A stretch of DNA of 25,548 nt, taken from positions 1 through 25,548 of the forward strand of contig CAMDGJ010000009.1 in NCBI GenBank assembly GCA_945897545.1, in the 5' to 3' direction. Shown here piece after piece: positions 8,725 to 17,144 of the stretch. The notes beneath the pieces are model-generated. The model did not search any database, was not told where the DNA came from, and saw only the letters and a program-made list of their open reading frames with translations. This DNA comes from Flavobacterium psychrophilum (GTDB lineage Bacteria; Bacteroidota; Bacteroidia; Flavobacteriales; Flavobacteriaceae). The position numbers were made by a program, and so were the translations under genes. Position 1 is the first letter of the stretch; every line of letters starts with the position of its first letter.

Positions 8725-9885
8725 TTATTTCATTGTTATTTTAGTACCCATTGAATTATCCACTACAGTTTTAGCGGAATCAGCTGGCACTCCTCCTTCA
8801 TCTTTGGCAGGAACTTCATTTGCAATTTTCACTTCTTGAACCAAAGTTTTCTTATCGCTTAACCATTTTTTATAATCTTCAGGCGTATCAACTACAATCT
8901 TCAATTGCATATTATAATGTGAAGCACCGCAGATTTTATTGCATAGTAATAAAAAGTCAAAACTATAAGGATCAAGAGCTGTTTCGCCATTGGCAACAAG
9001 CTCTTTACTTTTGTTTGCTCTAATGTTATTAATGTTAGCCACTTTTTTTATCATGTATGGCAATTCTCTATATTCGTCAGTTGTGTAAATTGGCCTAAAA
9101 GCAAATTCTGTAACCATCCCGGGAACACAATTCATTTGTGCTCGGAAGTACGGGAAGTAAGCTGAATGCAATACATCTTGGGAACGAAATTTAAAATGAA
9201 CTTTTTTACCTTTTGGAATATGCAATTCCTTTATTACAATATCATCCTGCGCATTTGGATCCGAGAGATCTACTCCTACGATGTTTACACCCTCAATAAG
9301 TCTAACATTTGCTTTCCCAAGGACATTATCTGGTCCAGAATATCTTGCAGTCCAATTGAATTGTTGTGCGTACAATTCTACTACCATGGTATCTTCATCC
9401 TCATCTATAAACATGATATTAGTCCATGCATATAATCCATAAAGGATTAAAACTGTCAAAACTAAAGCAGGAATTCCACTCCAAATAAGCTCTAATTTTG
9501 TACTATCGGAGAAATACAATGCTTTTTGCGATTTTTTACCTCTATATTTAAATGCAAAATAATGAAGTAATACCTGCGTAATTGCTTGAACGAAGAAAAC
9601 AACTATCCAGGTTAAATCCATTAAACTGTCGATAGAATCTCCGTGTTCTGATGCCGGCGTGTGAAGCACTAAAGGTCCCCATTTAAACAATCCATAAATT
9701 GTAAAAATATAAATGAACGCCAAAAAACCAAACATCAAATAGCCTTGAGTATTATTATCTCCATCATTAGCCACCTGAGATTCATCTTTCGTTGCTCCTA
9801 CTTGTGTCAAATCGAATATCTTAGTTAACTGCCATAAAGCAATACCTAACAGCGCTAAAATTATAATTACCAACAAACTTGTCAT
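8725..9885 (-). CDS. coxB: Cytochrome c oxidase subunit II (CuA)
   Basis: Subunit II receives electrons from cytochrome c at its binuclear CuA centre and passes them to subunit I. The periplasmic C-terminal cupredoxin domain keeps the CuA ligands His240 (VLHSAYF), Cys315, Cys319, His323 and Met326 (CNKICGASHYNM). The residue supplying the backbone ligand between the cysteines is Lys rather than the common Glu. The 386-residue protein is longer than the usual 250-300. Instead of two membrane helices there appear to be four, at about residues 3-20, 49-68, 91-112 and 131-156. An acidic patch DEDEDT and an extended loop around 265-310 are further additions. It lies 17 bases after actF and 28 before coxA, which fits joint production with alternative complex III. 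Confidence 0.94.
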   Translation of the reverse strand: MTSLLVIIILALLGIALWQLTKIFDLTQVGATKDESQVANDGDNNTQGYLMFGFLAFIYIFTIYGLFKWGPLVLHTPASEHGDSIDSLMDLTWIVVFFVQAITQVLLHYFAFKYRGKKSQKALYFSDSTKLELIWSGIPALVLTVLILYGLYAWTNIMFIDEDEDTMVVELYAQQFNWTARYSGPDNVLGKANVRLIEGVNIVGVDLSDPNAQDDIVIKELHIPKGKKVHFKFRSQDVLHSAYFPYFRAQMNCVPGMVTEFAFRPIYTTDEYRELPYMIKKVANINNIRANKSKELVANGETALDPYSFDFLLLCNKICGASHYNMQLKIVVDTPEDYKKWLSDKKTLVQEVKIANEVPAKDEGGVPADSAKTVVDNSMGTKITMK

Positions 9886-9902
9886 CTAATTTTTTTTAAA
9901 TA

Positions 9903-11366
9903 TTAATAATGAAAATGTTTACTTTCTTCAATAAACGGATTTCTTTTTGGCAACAATGGAACTTTTGTAATTGCAGTGAACACTACATATATAAATAATC
10001 CAAGGAAGAAAAGAACAGATGCAATTTCTGAAACTCCAATAAACCATTGGTCTCCAACCGTTCCCGGCATAATCATATTGAAAAAATCAATGTAATGCCC
10101 AAGTAAAATAACCGAACCAGCCATAACTAAAATCCAGCTGATTCTTTTGAAATCAGTGTTTATCAAAATTAATACCGGAAACAAGAAATTCATAGCAACT
10201 GCACCAAAGAAAGGCAGATTATACAATTCAATTCTAGTTACAAAATAAGTTACCTCCTCTGGAATATTGGCATACCAAATCAACATAAACTGAGAAAACC
10301 ATAAGTAGGTCCAAAACACACTAAAACCAAACATGAATTTTGCTAAATCATGAATATGGCTTGTATTTACATGCTCCAAATATCCCTTTGATTTCAAATA
10401 CAATGTGATTAAACAAATTGTTGTAATTCCACTTACGAAGAAACTAGCGAAAACATACCAGCCAAACAAAGTACTAAACCAGTGTGGATCAACTGACATA
10501 ATCCAATCCCACGACATAATAGATTCTGTTACTATAAAGAACACTAAAAACCCAGCTGACATTTTGAAATTCTTTTTGTAAAAACTATCGTCTTTAGCTT
10601 CGTCTTGTGCCAAACAATTTTTTCTTGAATAATATCTGTAAAGGTTCCATCCAATCAAGAATATTGCAGCTCTAATGATCCAAAAAGGAAAATTTAAATA
10701 TCCCGTCTTCGCAGCAATCAATTTATCATGCGCTACAACTTCAGGATCTAACCAAACAAACAAGTGATTGAAGTGTAAACCACAAAGTATTAACAATATG
10801 AAAAAAATCACTGAGCCTACAGGCAAATAAGAAGTTATTCCTTGCATCACTCTAAACAATACTGGTGACCAGCCAGCTTGAGCCACTTGCTGAATTGCAT
10901 AAAATGCCAACACACCAAGTGAAATCAACATAAAAAATATACAAGCAACATATAATGCAGCCCATGGTTTGTTTTGCAATTGGTGAAGCACATGCTCTAA
11001 ATGTTCTTTGTGTTCTATTTCAGTACTAACATTGTCTTCACCAGTTGTTGCGTGCGATTCAACTTTTGAATGAGCAGGTATAGCACCGCCATGAGCTTCT
11101 GTTGAAGTATGAGTTTCTGTGCCCGCAACCAACGTTTTACCGTAGATATGCGTCGTTTTAGTTAAAGGTGAAACGTCAGTTGTTGAATGCTCCTCTGCTG
11201 AAACATGAGGAACACCGTGTTCACTTCCGTTAGCATCCGAAGCAAGTATTGCCTCAACTGCTTTAATATCTTTGGGTGCAGACAAAAAACCATATCCTAT
11301 TCCTAAAAGACCTAAGACCATTAAGATTAGAGAAAATGTTTTTAATTTACTTGAAAATGTGTACAT
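9903..11366 (-). CDS. actF: Alternative complex III subunit ActF (quinol:cytochrome c oxidoreductase membrane subunit)
   Basis: ActF is a polytopic membrane subunit of alternative complex III, related in fold to NrfD-like ActC and thought to contribute a proton path. The 487-residue protein starts with one membrane helix (about 9-30, FSLILMVLGLLGIGYGF). It is followed by a hydrophilic stretch of roughly 100 residues (31-130) rich in His, Glu and Thr. About nine further helices come after that, with family-like text such as IMSWDWIMSVDPHWFSTLFGWY and FMFGFSVFWTYLWFSQFMLIWYANIPEE. The hydrophilic insertion is low-complexity and looks species-variable. The gene lies 27 bases after actE and 17 before coxB. 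Assignment rests on the motifs and the complete actA-F order; the proton-path role is family knowledge, not visible here. Confidence 0.92.
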   Translation of the reverse strand: MYTFSSKLKTFSLILMVLGLLGIGYGFLSAPKDIKAVEAILASDANGSEHGVPHVSAEEHSTTDVSPLTKTTHIYGKTLVAGTETHTSTEAHGGAIPAHSKVESHATTGEDNVSTEIEHKEHLEHVLHQLQNKPWAALYVACIFFMLISLGVLAFYAIQQVAQAGWSPVLFRVMQGITSYLPVGSVIFFILLILCGLHFNHLFVWLDPEVVAHDKLIAAKTGYLNFPFWIIRAAIFLIGWNLYRYYSRKNCLAQDEAKDDSFYKKNFKMSAGFLVFFIVTESIMSWDWIMSVDPHWFSTLFGWYVFASFFVSGITTICLITLYLKSKGYLEHVNTSHIHDLAKFMFGFSVFWTYLWFSQFMLIWYANIPEEVTYFVTRIELYNLPFFGAVAMNFLFPVLILINTDFKRISWILVMAGSVILLGHYIDFFNMIMPGTVGDQWFIGVSEIASVLFFLGLFIYVVFTAITKVPLLPKRNPFIEESKHFHY

Positions 11367-11393
11367 ATCTATTACGATGAGTTTGTTCTACGA

Positions 11394-11939
11394 TTATAAT
11401 TTACTTTTAAGCTCCATAACGTAAGCCGCAACTTGCCAACGTTCTTTCTGATTTAATTGATTTGAATAGGCTCCCATTGAATTTAATCCGTATGCTTGAA
11501 CATGGTAAACACTACCAACTGATATCTGTCTGTCAGCATAACTAGGAACTCCTAATATTTTTTCTTGAGTTACTAAATAACCTTTACCATTACCCTCTGT
11601 ACCGTGACAGATAGCACAGTAAATATTAAATAATTCACCAGCTTTTACGATATCTACTTGTGTAGAATCTAAAGGAGATTTTACAATTGTTTTTGAAAAA
11701 TCATATCCTTCGGTTGTGTTTGGTATTTCATAAGGAATAAATCCTCTTTTAAGAGAACCTGCCGCTGGGAGTTGACCCTCTTTACCACCTTTAAACACTG
11801 CTGCCTGAGCGTATGTATCGTAACTTACATGCTCATACATATTTGGCATGTATTGAAAATTTGGTTTCAAATTATCCTTACACGAAGAAACCAAAATAGG
11901 AATACCTATCAATAGTACTATTTTATATAAGTTTTTCAT
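11394..11939 (-). CDS. actE: Alternative complex III subunit ActE, monoheme cytochrome c lipoprotein
   Basis: ActE is the single-heme c-type cytochrome of alternative complex III and faces the periplasm. The 181-residue protein begins with a lipoprotein signal peptide (MKNLYKIVLLIGIPILVSSC). Cys20 would be the lipidated residue. The heme site is CAICH at 108-112, and Met155 in the SMGAY segment is the likely distal ligand. The C-terminal helix QKERWQVAAYVMEL is typical of class I cytochromes c. Translation is tightly linked: only eight bases separate it from the actD stop. It probably works with ActA as an exit point for electrons towards the CuA domain of CoxB. That route is inferred from the known complex rather than from this sequence. 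Confidence 0.93.
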   Translation of the reverse strand: MKNLYKIVLLIGIPILVSSCKDNLKPNFQYMPNMYEHVSYDTYAQAAVFKGGKEGQLPAAGSLKRGFIPYEIPNTTEGYDFSKTIVKSPLDSTQVDIVKAGELFNIYCAICHGTEGNGKGYLVTQEKILGVPSYADRQISVGSVYHVQAYGLNSMGAYSNQLNQKERWQVAAYVMELKSKL

Positions 11940-11947
11940 ATCTCCTA

Positions 11948-12472
11948 TTAGTGCTTTTCTATTACTTTAACTTCTACTGCTCCTGTTTGTTCGAAAAAAG
12001 ATACGAGTTCATTTTCGTTGTTGTTTACTGCAACTTCAATCAAAAAATGGTCATCTGTAGTACGAACATCAGGATTCTCTGCTTCTTTGAATGGCCATAA
12101 TTTACTTCTCATGTAAAAAGTAATAACCATTAAGTGCGCCGCAAAAAATACCGTTTCTTCAAACATAATTGGTACAAAAGCTGGCATATTTTCGATATAA
12201 CTAAAACTTGGTTTACCACCTATATCTTGTGGCCAATCTTGAATCATAATATAATTCATCATCCAAGTTCCAAAAGACAGACCACACAAACCATAAATAA
12301 AAGCACAAACTGCTAATCTGGTTGGCGCAAGTCCCATTGCTTTATCCAATCCGTGAACCGGAAATGGTGTAAAAACCTCTTCAATATGATGGTGAGCTGC
12401 ACGCGTTTTCTTAACGGCATCCATCAAAATATCATCGTCATTATAAATGGCGTGTATTACTTTATTACTCAT
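11948..12472 (-). CDS. actD: Alternative complex III subunit ActD (DUF3341 type)
   Basis: ActD is a small membrane subunit with no cofactor that braces ActC and ActF in alternative complex III. The 174-residue protein has a cytoplasmic N-terminal part containing DDDILMDAVKKTRAAHHHIEEVFTPFPVHGLDKAMGL. Two membrane helices follow at about 52-77 (RLAVCAFIYGLCGLSFGTW) and 97-121 (AFVPIMFEETVFFAAHLMVITF). A soluble C-terminal tail (TTDDHFLIEV) ends the protein. These segments and the position directly after actC are characteristic. Its ATG overlaps the end of actC by eight bases (ATGAGTAA), indicating translational coupling. Function beyond assembly is not known from the sequence. Confidence 0.92.
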   Translation of the reverse strand: MSNKVIHAIYNDDDILMDAVKKTRAAHHHIEEVFTPFPVHGLDKAMGLAPTRLAVCAFIYGLCGLSFGTWMMNYIMIQDWPQDIGGKPSFSYIENMPAFVPIMFEETVFFAAHLMVITFYMRSKLWPFKEAENPDVRTTDDHFLIEVAVNNNENELVSFFEQTGAVEVKVIEKH

Positions 12473-13868
12473 GGTGTGACTCTTTATTTGCTGCTCTTGC
12501 TTTTATATAATTATCTCCTGTTCCTTTCAAAATTGTCTTTACTTCTGCCTGCGCAATTACAGGAAATGTTCTAGCATACAATAAAAATAACACAAAGAAG
12601 AAACCTATCGTTCCTATGAAAATTCCAATATCGACAAATGTTGGCGAAAACATAGTCCACGATGACGGAAGGTAATCTCTATGCAACGAAGTTACGATAA
12701 TTACAAACCTTTCGAACCACATTCCAATGTTTACAACAATTGAAATTATGAAAGAGAACATTATACTTGTTCTTAATTTTTTAAACCACATAAATTGTGG
12801 AGAAAATACATTACATGTCATCATTGACCAATAAGCCCACCAATATGGTCCGGTAGCTCTATTCAAAAATGCATATTGTTCGTATTCCACTCCAGAATAC
12901 CAAGCAACAAAAAGCTCCGTGATATAGGCAACACCAACAATAGAACCTGTAATCATAATTACAATATTCATCAATTCGATATGTTGAACAGTAATATAAG
13001 CTTCAAGATTCGAAACTTTTCTCATTATAATAAGCAACGTATTTACCATTGCAAATCCGGAAAAAACTGCTCCTGCAACAAAATATGGCGGAAAAATTGT
13101 CGTGTGCCATCCAGGTATAACAGAAGTAGCAAAGTCCATGGATACAATCGTATGTACGGAAAGTACAAGTGGTGTTGCCAAACCTGCAAGAACCAAGGAA
13201 ACTTCCTCAAAACGTTGCCAATCTTTTGCTCTTCCACTCCAACCAAAACTCAATATCGAATACACTCTTTTGTTGAAAGGTGTAACTGCTCTATCTCTAA
13301 TCATTGCGAAATCTGGCAATAAACCGGTCCACCAGAAAACTAATGACACTGAAAGGTAAGTAGAAATTGCAAATACGTCCCAAAGTAATGGAGAATTAAA
13401 GTTTACCCATAGAGAACCAAACTGATTTGGAATTGGCAATACCCAATAGGCCAACCATGGGCGCCCCATGTGAATAATTGGAAACAAACCCGCTTGGATT
13501 ACAGAGAAAATTGTCATCGCCTCAGCAGAACGGTTAATGGCCATTCTCCATCGCTGACGAAATAATAAAAGAACCGCTGAAATCAAGGTTCCGGCGTGAC
13601 CAATACCAACCCACCAAACGAAGTTCGTAATATCCCAAGCCCAGCCTACTGTTTTATTTAATCCCCAAGTTCCGATACCAGTAGAAACGGTATAAACTAT
13701 ACAGCCCATTCCCCAAAGGAAGGCTATTAATGCGATTGAAAACACAATCCACCATTGCTTGTTTGCTTTACCTTCGACAGGTGCAGCAACATCTACTGTT
13801 ACATCGTGATAGGTTTTATCACCAATGATTAAAGGTTTTCTAATGGGTGCGTCGTATATATGAGACAT
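12465..13868 (-). CDS. actC: Alternative complex III subunit ActC (NrfD-like quinol-binding membrane subunit)
   Basis: ActC is the NrfD/PsrC-family integral membrane subunit where menaquinol is thought to be oxidised next to the iron-sulfur subunit ActB. The 467-residue protein has about ten hydrophobic helices. Conserved-looking segments include ITNFVWWVGIGHAGTLISAVL, IIHMGRPWLAYWVLPIPN and FVGLDIG-like FVDIGIFIGTIGFFF near the end. The His and Asp residues around WVGIGHAG are candidates for the quinol or proton site; this is family knowledge. The last codons overlap actD. Upstream, a 112-base gap separates it from actB, unlike the short gaps elsewhere in the operon. A tandem heptamer repeat ends seven bases before the ATG at 13868. 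No internal promoter match was found in that gap. Confidence 0.94.
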   Translation of the reverse strand: MSHIYDAPIRKPLIIGDKTYHDVTVDVAAPVEGKANKQWWIVFSIALIAFLWGMGCIVYTVSTGIGTWGLNKTVGWAWDITNFVWWVGIGHAGTLISAVLLLFRQRWRMAINRSAEAMTIFSVIQAGLFPIIHMGRPWLAYWVLPIPNQFGSLWVNFNSPLLWDVFAISTYLSVSLVFWWTGLLPDFAMIRDRAVTPFNKRVYSILSFGWSGRAKDWQRFEEVSLVLAGLATPLVLSVHTIVSMDFATSVIPGWHTTIFPPYFVAGAVFSGFAMVNTLLIIMRKVSNLEAYITVQHIELMNIVIMITGSIVGVAYITELFVAWYSGVEYEQYAFLNRATGPYWWAYWSMMTCNVFSPQFMWFKKLRTSIMFSFIISIVVNIGMWFERFVIIVTSLHRDYLPSSWTMFSPTFVDIGIFIGTIGFFFVLFLLYARTFPVIAQAEVKTILKGTGDNYIKARAANKESHHE

Positions 13869-13875
13869 AATTTAA

Positions 13876-13910
13876 TTTTAGATTTTAGACTTTAGATTTT
13901 AGATTTTAAA
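13876..13910. repeat. Tandem heptamer repeat (TTTTAGA) upstream of actC
   Basis: Five consecutive seven-base units read TTTTAGA, TTTTAGA, CTTTAGA, TTTTAGA and TTTTAAA on the plus strand. On the minus strand the block sits seven bases before the actC start codon, inside the actB-actC gap. It is too short and imperfect for a CRISPR. It could expand or shrink by slippage and change the spacing in the 5' region of actC. Confidence 0.8.
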
Positions 13911-13980
13911 AAACCACTTTTCTTACCCATCTATATTTTATAATTATTTATTTACTATTGTTATTGACAATTGACATTGA

Positions 13981-16900
13981 TTATGTATTCCTAACTTTTA
14001 CGTGATAAATCACATTTGGTTTTGTACCAACATGTTCTAATAAATGATACATTCTTTCATCTTCAACTAACTTAGCAACTTGACTTTCGGTATCATTAAT
14101 ATCTCCAAAAACCATAGCGCCAGTACTACAAGCACTTGAACAAGCAGTTTGAAATTCACCATCAGCAATTACTCTTCCAGCATTTTTCGCAGACAAAATT
14201 GTTGCTTGTGTACTTTGAATACACATAGAACATTTTTCCATAACCCCACGAGATCGTAAACTTACATCTGGATTCAATACCATACGACCTAAGTCGTCAT
14301 TCATGTGGAAATCAAATTCGCTGTTTTTGTTGTACAAAAACCAGTTAAAACGACGTACCTTATACGGACAGTTATTCGCGCAATAACGAGTACCAACACA
14401 TCTATTGTAAGCCATATGGTTTTGACCTTGACGACTATGAGAAGTTGCTGCAACAGGACAAACTGTTTCACAAGGTGCGTGATTACAGTGTTGACACATT
14501 ACAGGTTGGAAAGAAACTTGTGGGTTTTCTGATGCTTGTTCCATTTCATTAAATGTAGAAAGTGAACTAGCCAAACCTGCAATATTTTCTTTTCTTTCGT
14601 TATCACCAGCAAAAGTTTCTTCTGATGAATAATATCTGTCGATACGCAACCAGTGCATATCACGACTTCTTCTTATTTCTTCTTTTCCTACGACTGGAAC
14701 ATTATTTTCAGCATGACAGGCAATTACACAGGCACCGCATCCAGTACAAGCATTCAAATCGATTGAAAGGTTAAAATGATGTCCAACTGAACGATCAAAT
14801 GAAGACCATAAATCTACTGATGTTGCTTTTACTTCTTTATGATCCAACGAAACCATCGGTTGCACATTCCAAAATTCCGCATCTTTGGTGTTGAATATTT
14901 CTAAAGTAGTTTCTTTAATAATATCACCTCTTCCCATCAATGTTTTTTGACCTTGAACGGAGGCAAACTCGTGAACACCGTCTGCTTTTGCTAATGTAAC
15001 AGATTGTACATTAGTAAAACCTTTATATAATGAATAGGCGTTTAAACCTACTTGCATTTCTTCTTTTAAAGCAGCTTTTTTACCATAACCTAAAGCTAAA
15101 CCAACTGTCCCAATAGCCTGTCCAGGTTGAACAATCACCGGAACGTTTTCTAATTTATGTCCATCAGCAGTAGTAATTGTAGCATAACTTCCGTTTAAAC
15201 CTCCGTCAGCAACAATTTCGTTTGATAATTCTAATTTTTTGGCATCGGCAGCTGAAACGGTAACATAATTATCCCAAGAAACTCTAGTAATCGGATCTGG
15301 AAATTCTTGCAACCATGGATTGTTTGCCTGTTGACCATCTCCTAAACCAGTTTTGGTATATAAAACTAATTCAAAACCAGCGCCAGCTTTTGATTGCGCC
15401 AATGCAATTGCGACAGCGGAATAATTAATCGAGCCGGCAGAAGCTGAAGGTGTTGATCCAACAAATATTCCATCGTGTAATACTGTATTCCAAGTAGAAC
15501 CTGGAGCATTTGATGCAATATTTGCTTTTAAATAATTATAATACGTTCCAACAGTTCCATTCATGGACAGCAATACTTCTTGAAATTGTTTGGTATTGAA
15601 TAAAGGACGAATAGTAGGTTGAGTTAAGCCATAAGTACCTTTGGTAATGCTTACATCTCCCCAAGATTCTAAATAATGAGGCGCTGCAGCAGCAATAGTC
15701 GTTAATGAAGCTGTTTCGTCTTCTCTTAAAGAAAATGAAGCCGAAAGACTTACTTTTTTCAATCCTTCAACAAAATCTTTTGAATTTGGTAAAGTATAAA
15801 CCGGATTTACGCCACTCATAATCAAAGTGTGAACGCTTCCTGCTTTCATAGCTGCAACTAATTGAGCTACTTTTTGACTAGAACCTTTTCTAATTTGTCT
15901 TGTTCCAACGGTAGAAAAAGATTCGCTTGCCAATGCTTGATTGATTGCTAAAACCAACAATTGAGCATTTTTATCTTGAATACCAGAAACCAAAACACCC
16001 TTACTTCCTGCAGCTTTCAATTGTTGAGCCGCCTTAGTAACTTCTGATTTATATTTAGTATCTAATGTTACTGGAACCGAAGCTCCAACCACTGTATTAT
16101 ATATTAGTACTAATGCTTGCTTTTGATTTGCGGTTGACATTGCAACACGTTTATCGGCAGCTGCACCAGATAAAGTCATATTTGATTCCAATTGGAAATG
16201 ACGAGATATTTTTTGACTTCCTTTTGGTCCTTGAGGAATTCTTCCTTTTGCGTAACCCGAGTCGTAGCTTCCACCTTGCCAATCTCCAAGGAAATCTGCA
16301 CCAACAGAAACTATAACGGAAGCTTTTGAAAAATCGTAATCAACCAATGCTCTTTCACCATACACCATTTCGAACGCATCTAAAGCCTCAGATTCAGAAA
16401 CCGCATCGTACACTACGTGAGTTGCGTTTGCGTTTTTAGCAAGAAATTCAGCAATCAACTTCTCTGTTGATGGACTTGCTAATGTATTGGTCAAAAGAAC
16501 AACTTTTACTCCTTTAGCTTTGGCATCAGCCAAACTTGATTTAATTTTTGAATCTACATCAGTCCAAGACACTGGCTTACCCGCAATTTTTGGTTCTTTT
16601 AAACGCATACTGTCATATAATGACAATATAGAAGCGTGGATTCTGGCATTTGCAGCAAATTTTGCACCAGCCATTAAGTTATTGTCTATTTTGATAGGAC
16701 GACCTTCACGAGTTTTCACTAAAAGGTTGGCAAAATCGAAACCATCAAAAACGGATGTTGCATAATAATCTGCAATTCCAGGGATGATTTGTTCTGGTTG
16801 TACTACGTAAGGTATTGAAAGGTTAACAGGACCTTCGCAAGCTGCAAGTGTAGCTGCCGCGGTCGAAAATCCAACGTACTTTAAAAAATCACGACGTGTT

Positions 16901-17049
16901 GTTGATGAAGAGGACAAAGCACCCGTATTTCCTAAAAACTCGTCAGTAGGAATTTCTTCAACAAATTCGTTATTTCTAAGCGCCTCAACAATAGAACTAT
17001 TTCCGTCTAGTTCTTCAACACTTTTCCAGTATTTTTTGTTTGATGACAT
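13981..17049 (-). CDS. actB: Alternative complex III subunit ActB (fused molybdopterin-oxidoreductase-like and iron-sulfur protein)
   Basis: ActB is the large periplasmic electron-transfer subunit of alternative complex III. The 1,022-residue protein carries a twin-arginine-like export motif at 51-56 (TRRDFLKYVGF) ending in LAAC, with Cys71 as probable lipidation site. Residues about 75-740 resemble the molybdopterin oxidoreductase fold, which in this family has lost its cofactor. From about 760 comes the iron-sulfur part. Its cysteines are 768/771/774/778, 852/855/860/864, 884/890/894 and 940/943/970/974. These 15 residues fit three [4Fe-4S] and one [3Fe-4S] cluster, the set known for ActB. 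It lies 95 bases after actA and 112 before actC, all on one strand. Quinol electrons from ActC would pass along these clusters to the hemes of ActA. Confidence 0.95.
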   Translation of the reverse strand: MSSNKKYWKSVEELDGNSSIVEALRNNEFVEEIPTDEFLGNTGALSSSSTTRRDFLKYVGFSTAAATLAACEGPVNLSIPYVVQPEQIIPGIADYYATSVFDGFDFANLLVKTREGRPIKIDNNLMAGAKFAANARIHASILSLYDSMRLKEPKIAGKPVSWTDVDSKIKSSLADAKAKGVKVVLLTNTLASPSTEKLIAEFLAKNANATHVVYDAVSESEALDAFEMVYGERALVDYDFSKASVIVSVGADFLGDWQGGSYDSGYAKGRIPQGPKGSQKISRHFQLESNMTLSGAAADKRVAMSTANQKQALVLIYNTVVGASVPVTLDTKYKSEVTKAAQQLKAAGSKGVLVSGIQDKNAQLLVLAINQALASESFSTVGTRQIRKGSSQKVAQLVAAMKAGSVHTLIMSGVNPVYTLPNSKDFVEGLKKVSLSASFSLREDETASLTTIAAAAPHYLESWGDVSITKGTYGLTQPTIRPLFNTKQFQEVLLSMNGTVGTYYNYLKANIASNAPGSTWNTVLHDGIFVGSTPSASAGSINYSAVAIALAQSKAGAGFELVLYTKTGLGDGQQANNPWLQEFPDPITRVSWDNYVTVSAADAKKLELSNEIVADGGLNGSYATITTADGHKLENVPVIVQPGQAIGTVGLALGYGKKAALKEEMQVGLNAYSLYKGFTNVQSVTLAKADGVHEFASVQGQKTLMGRGDIIKETTLEIFNTKDAEFWNVQPMVSLDHKEVKATSVDLWSSFDRSVGHHFNLSIDLNACTGCGACVIACHAENNVPVVGKEEIRRSRDMHWLRIDRYYSSEETFAGDNERKENIAGLASSLSTFNEMEQASENPQVSFQPVMCQHCNHAPCETVCPVAATSHSRQGQNHMAYNRCVGTRYCANNCPYKVRRFNWFLYNKNSEFDFHMNDDLGRMVLNPDVSLRSRGVMEKCSMCIQSTQATILSAKNAGRVIADGEFQTACSSACSTGAMVFGDINDTESQVAKLVEDERMYHLLEHVGTKPNVIYHVKVRNT

Positions 17050-17144
17050 ATTCTATATAAATATTAACTTCTTAATTTTTTGTTTCAAATTTCTTTTGCT
17101 TAAAATTTCAAGATTCATTTAGACCTGAAACTTTAAACTATTTT

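Noticed and set aside
12876..13322. 148-codon plus-strand open frame opposite actC
   Set aside because: It lies wholly antisense to a strongly supported membrane-protein gene, and its Cys/Asn-rich translation has no domain-like pattern.
13876..13910. CRISPR-like array
   Set aside because: The units are seven bases long with no spacers, so this is a simple tandem repeat.
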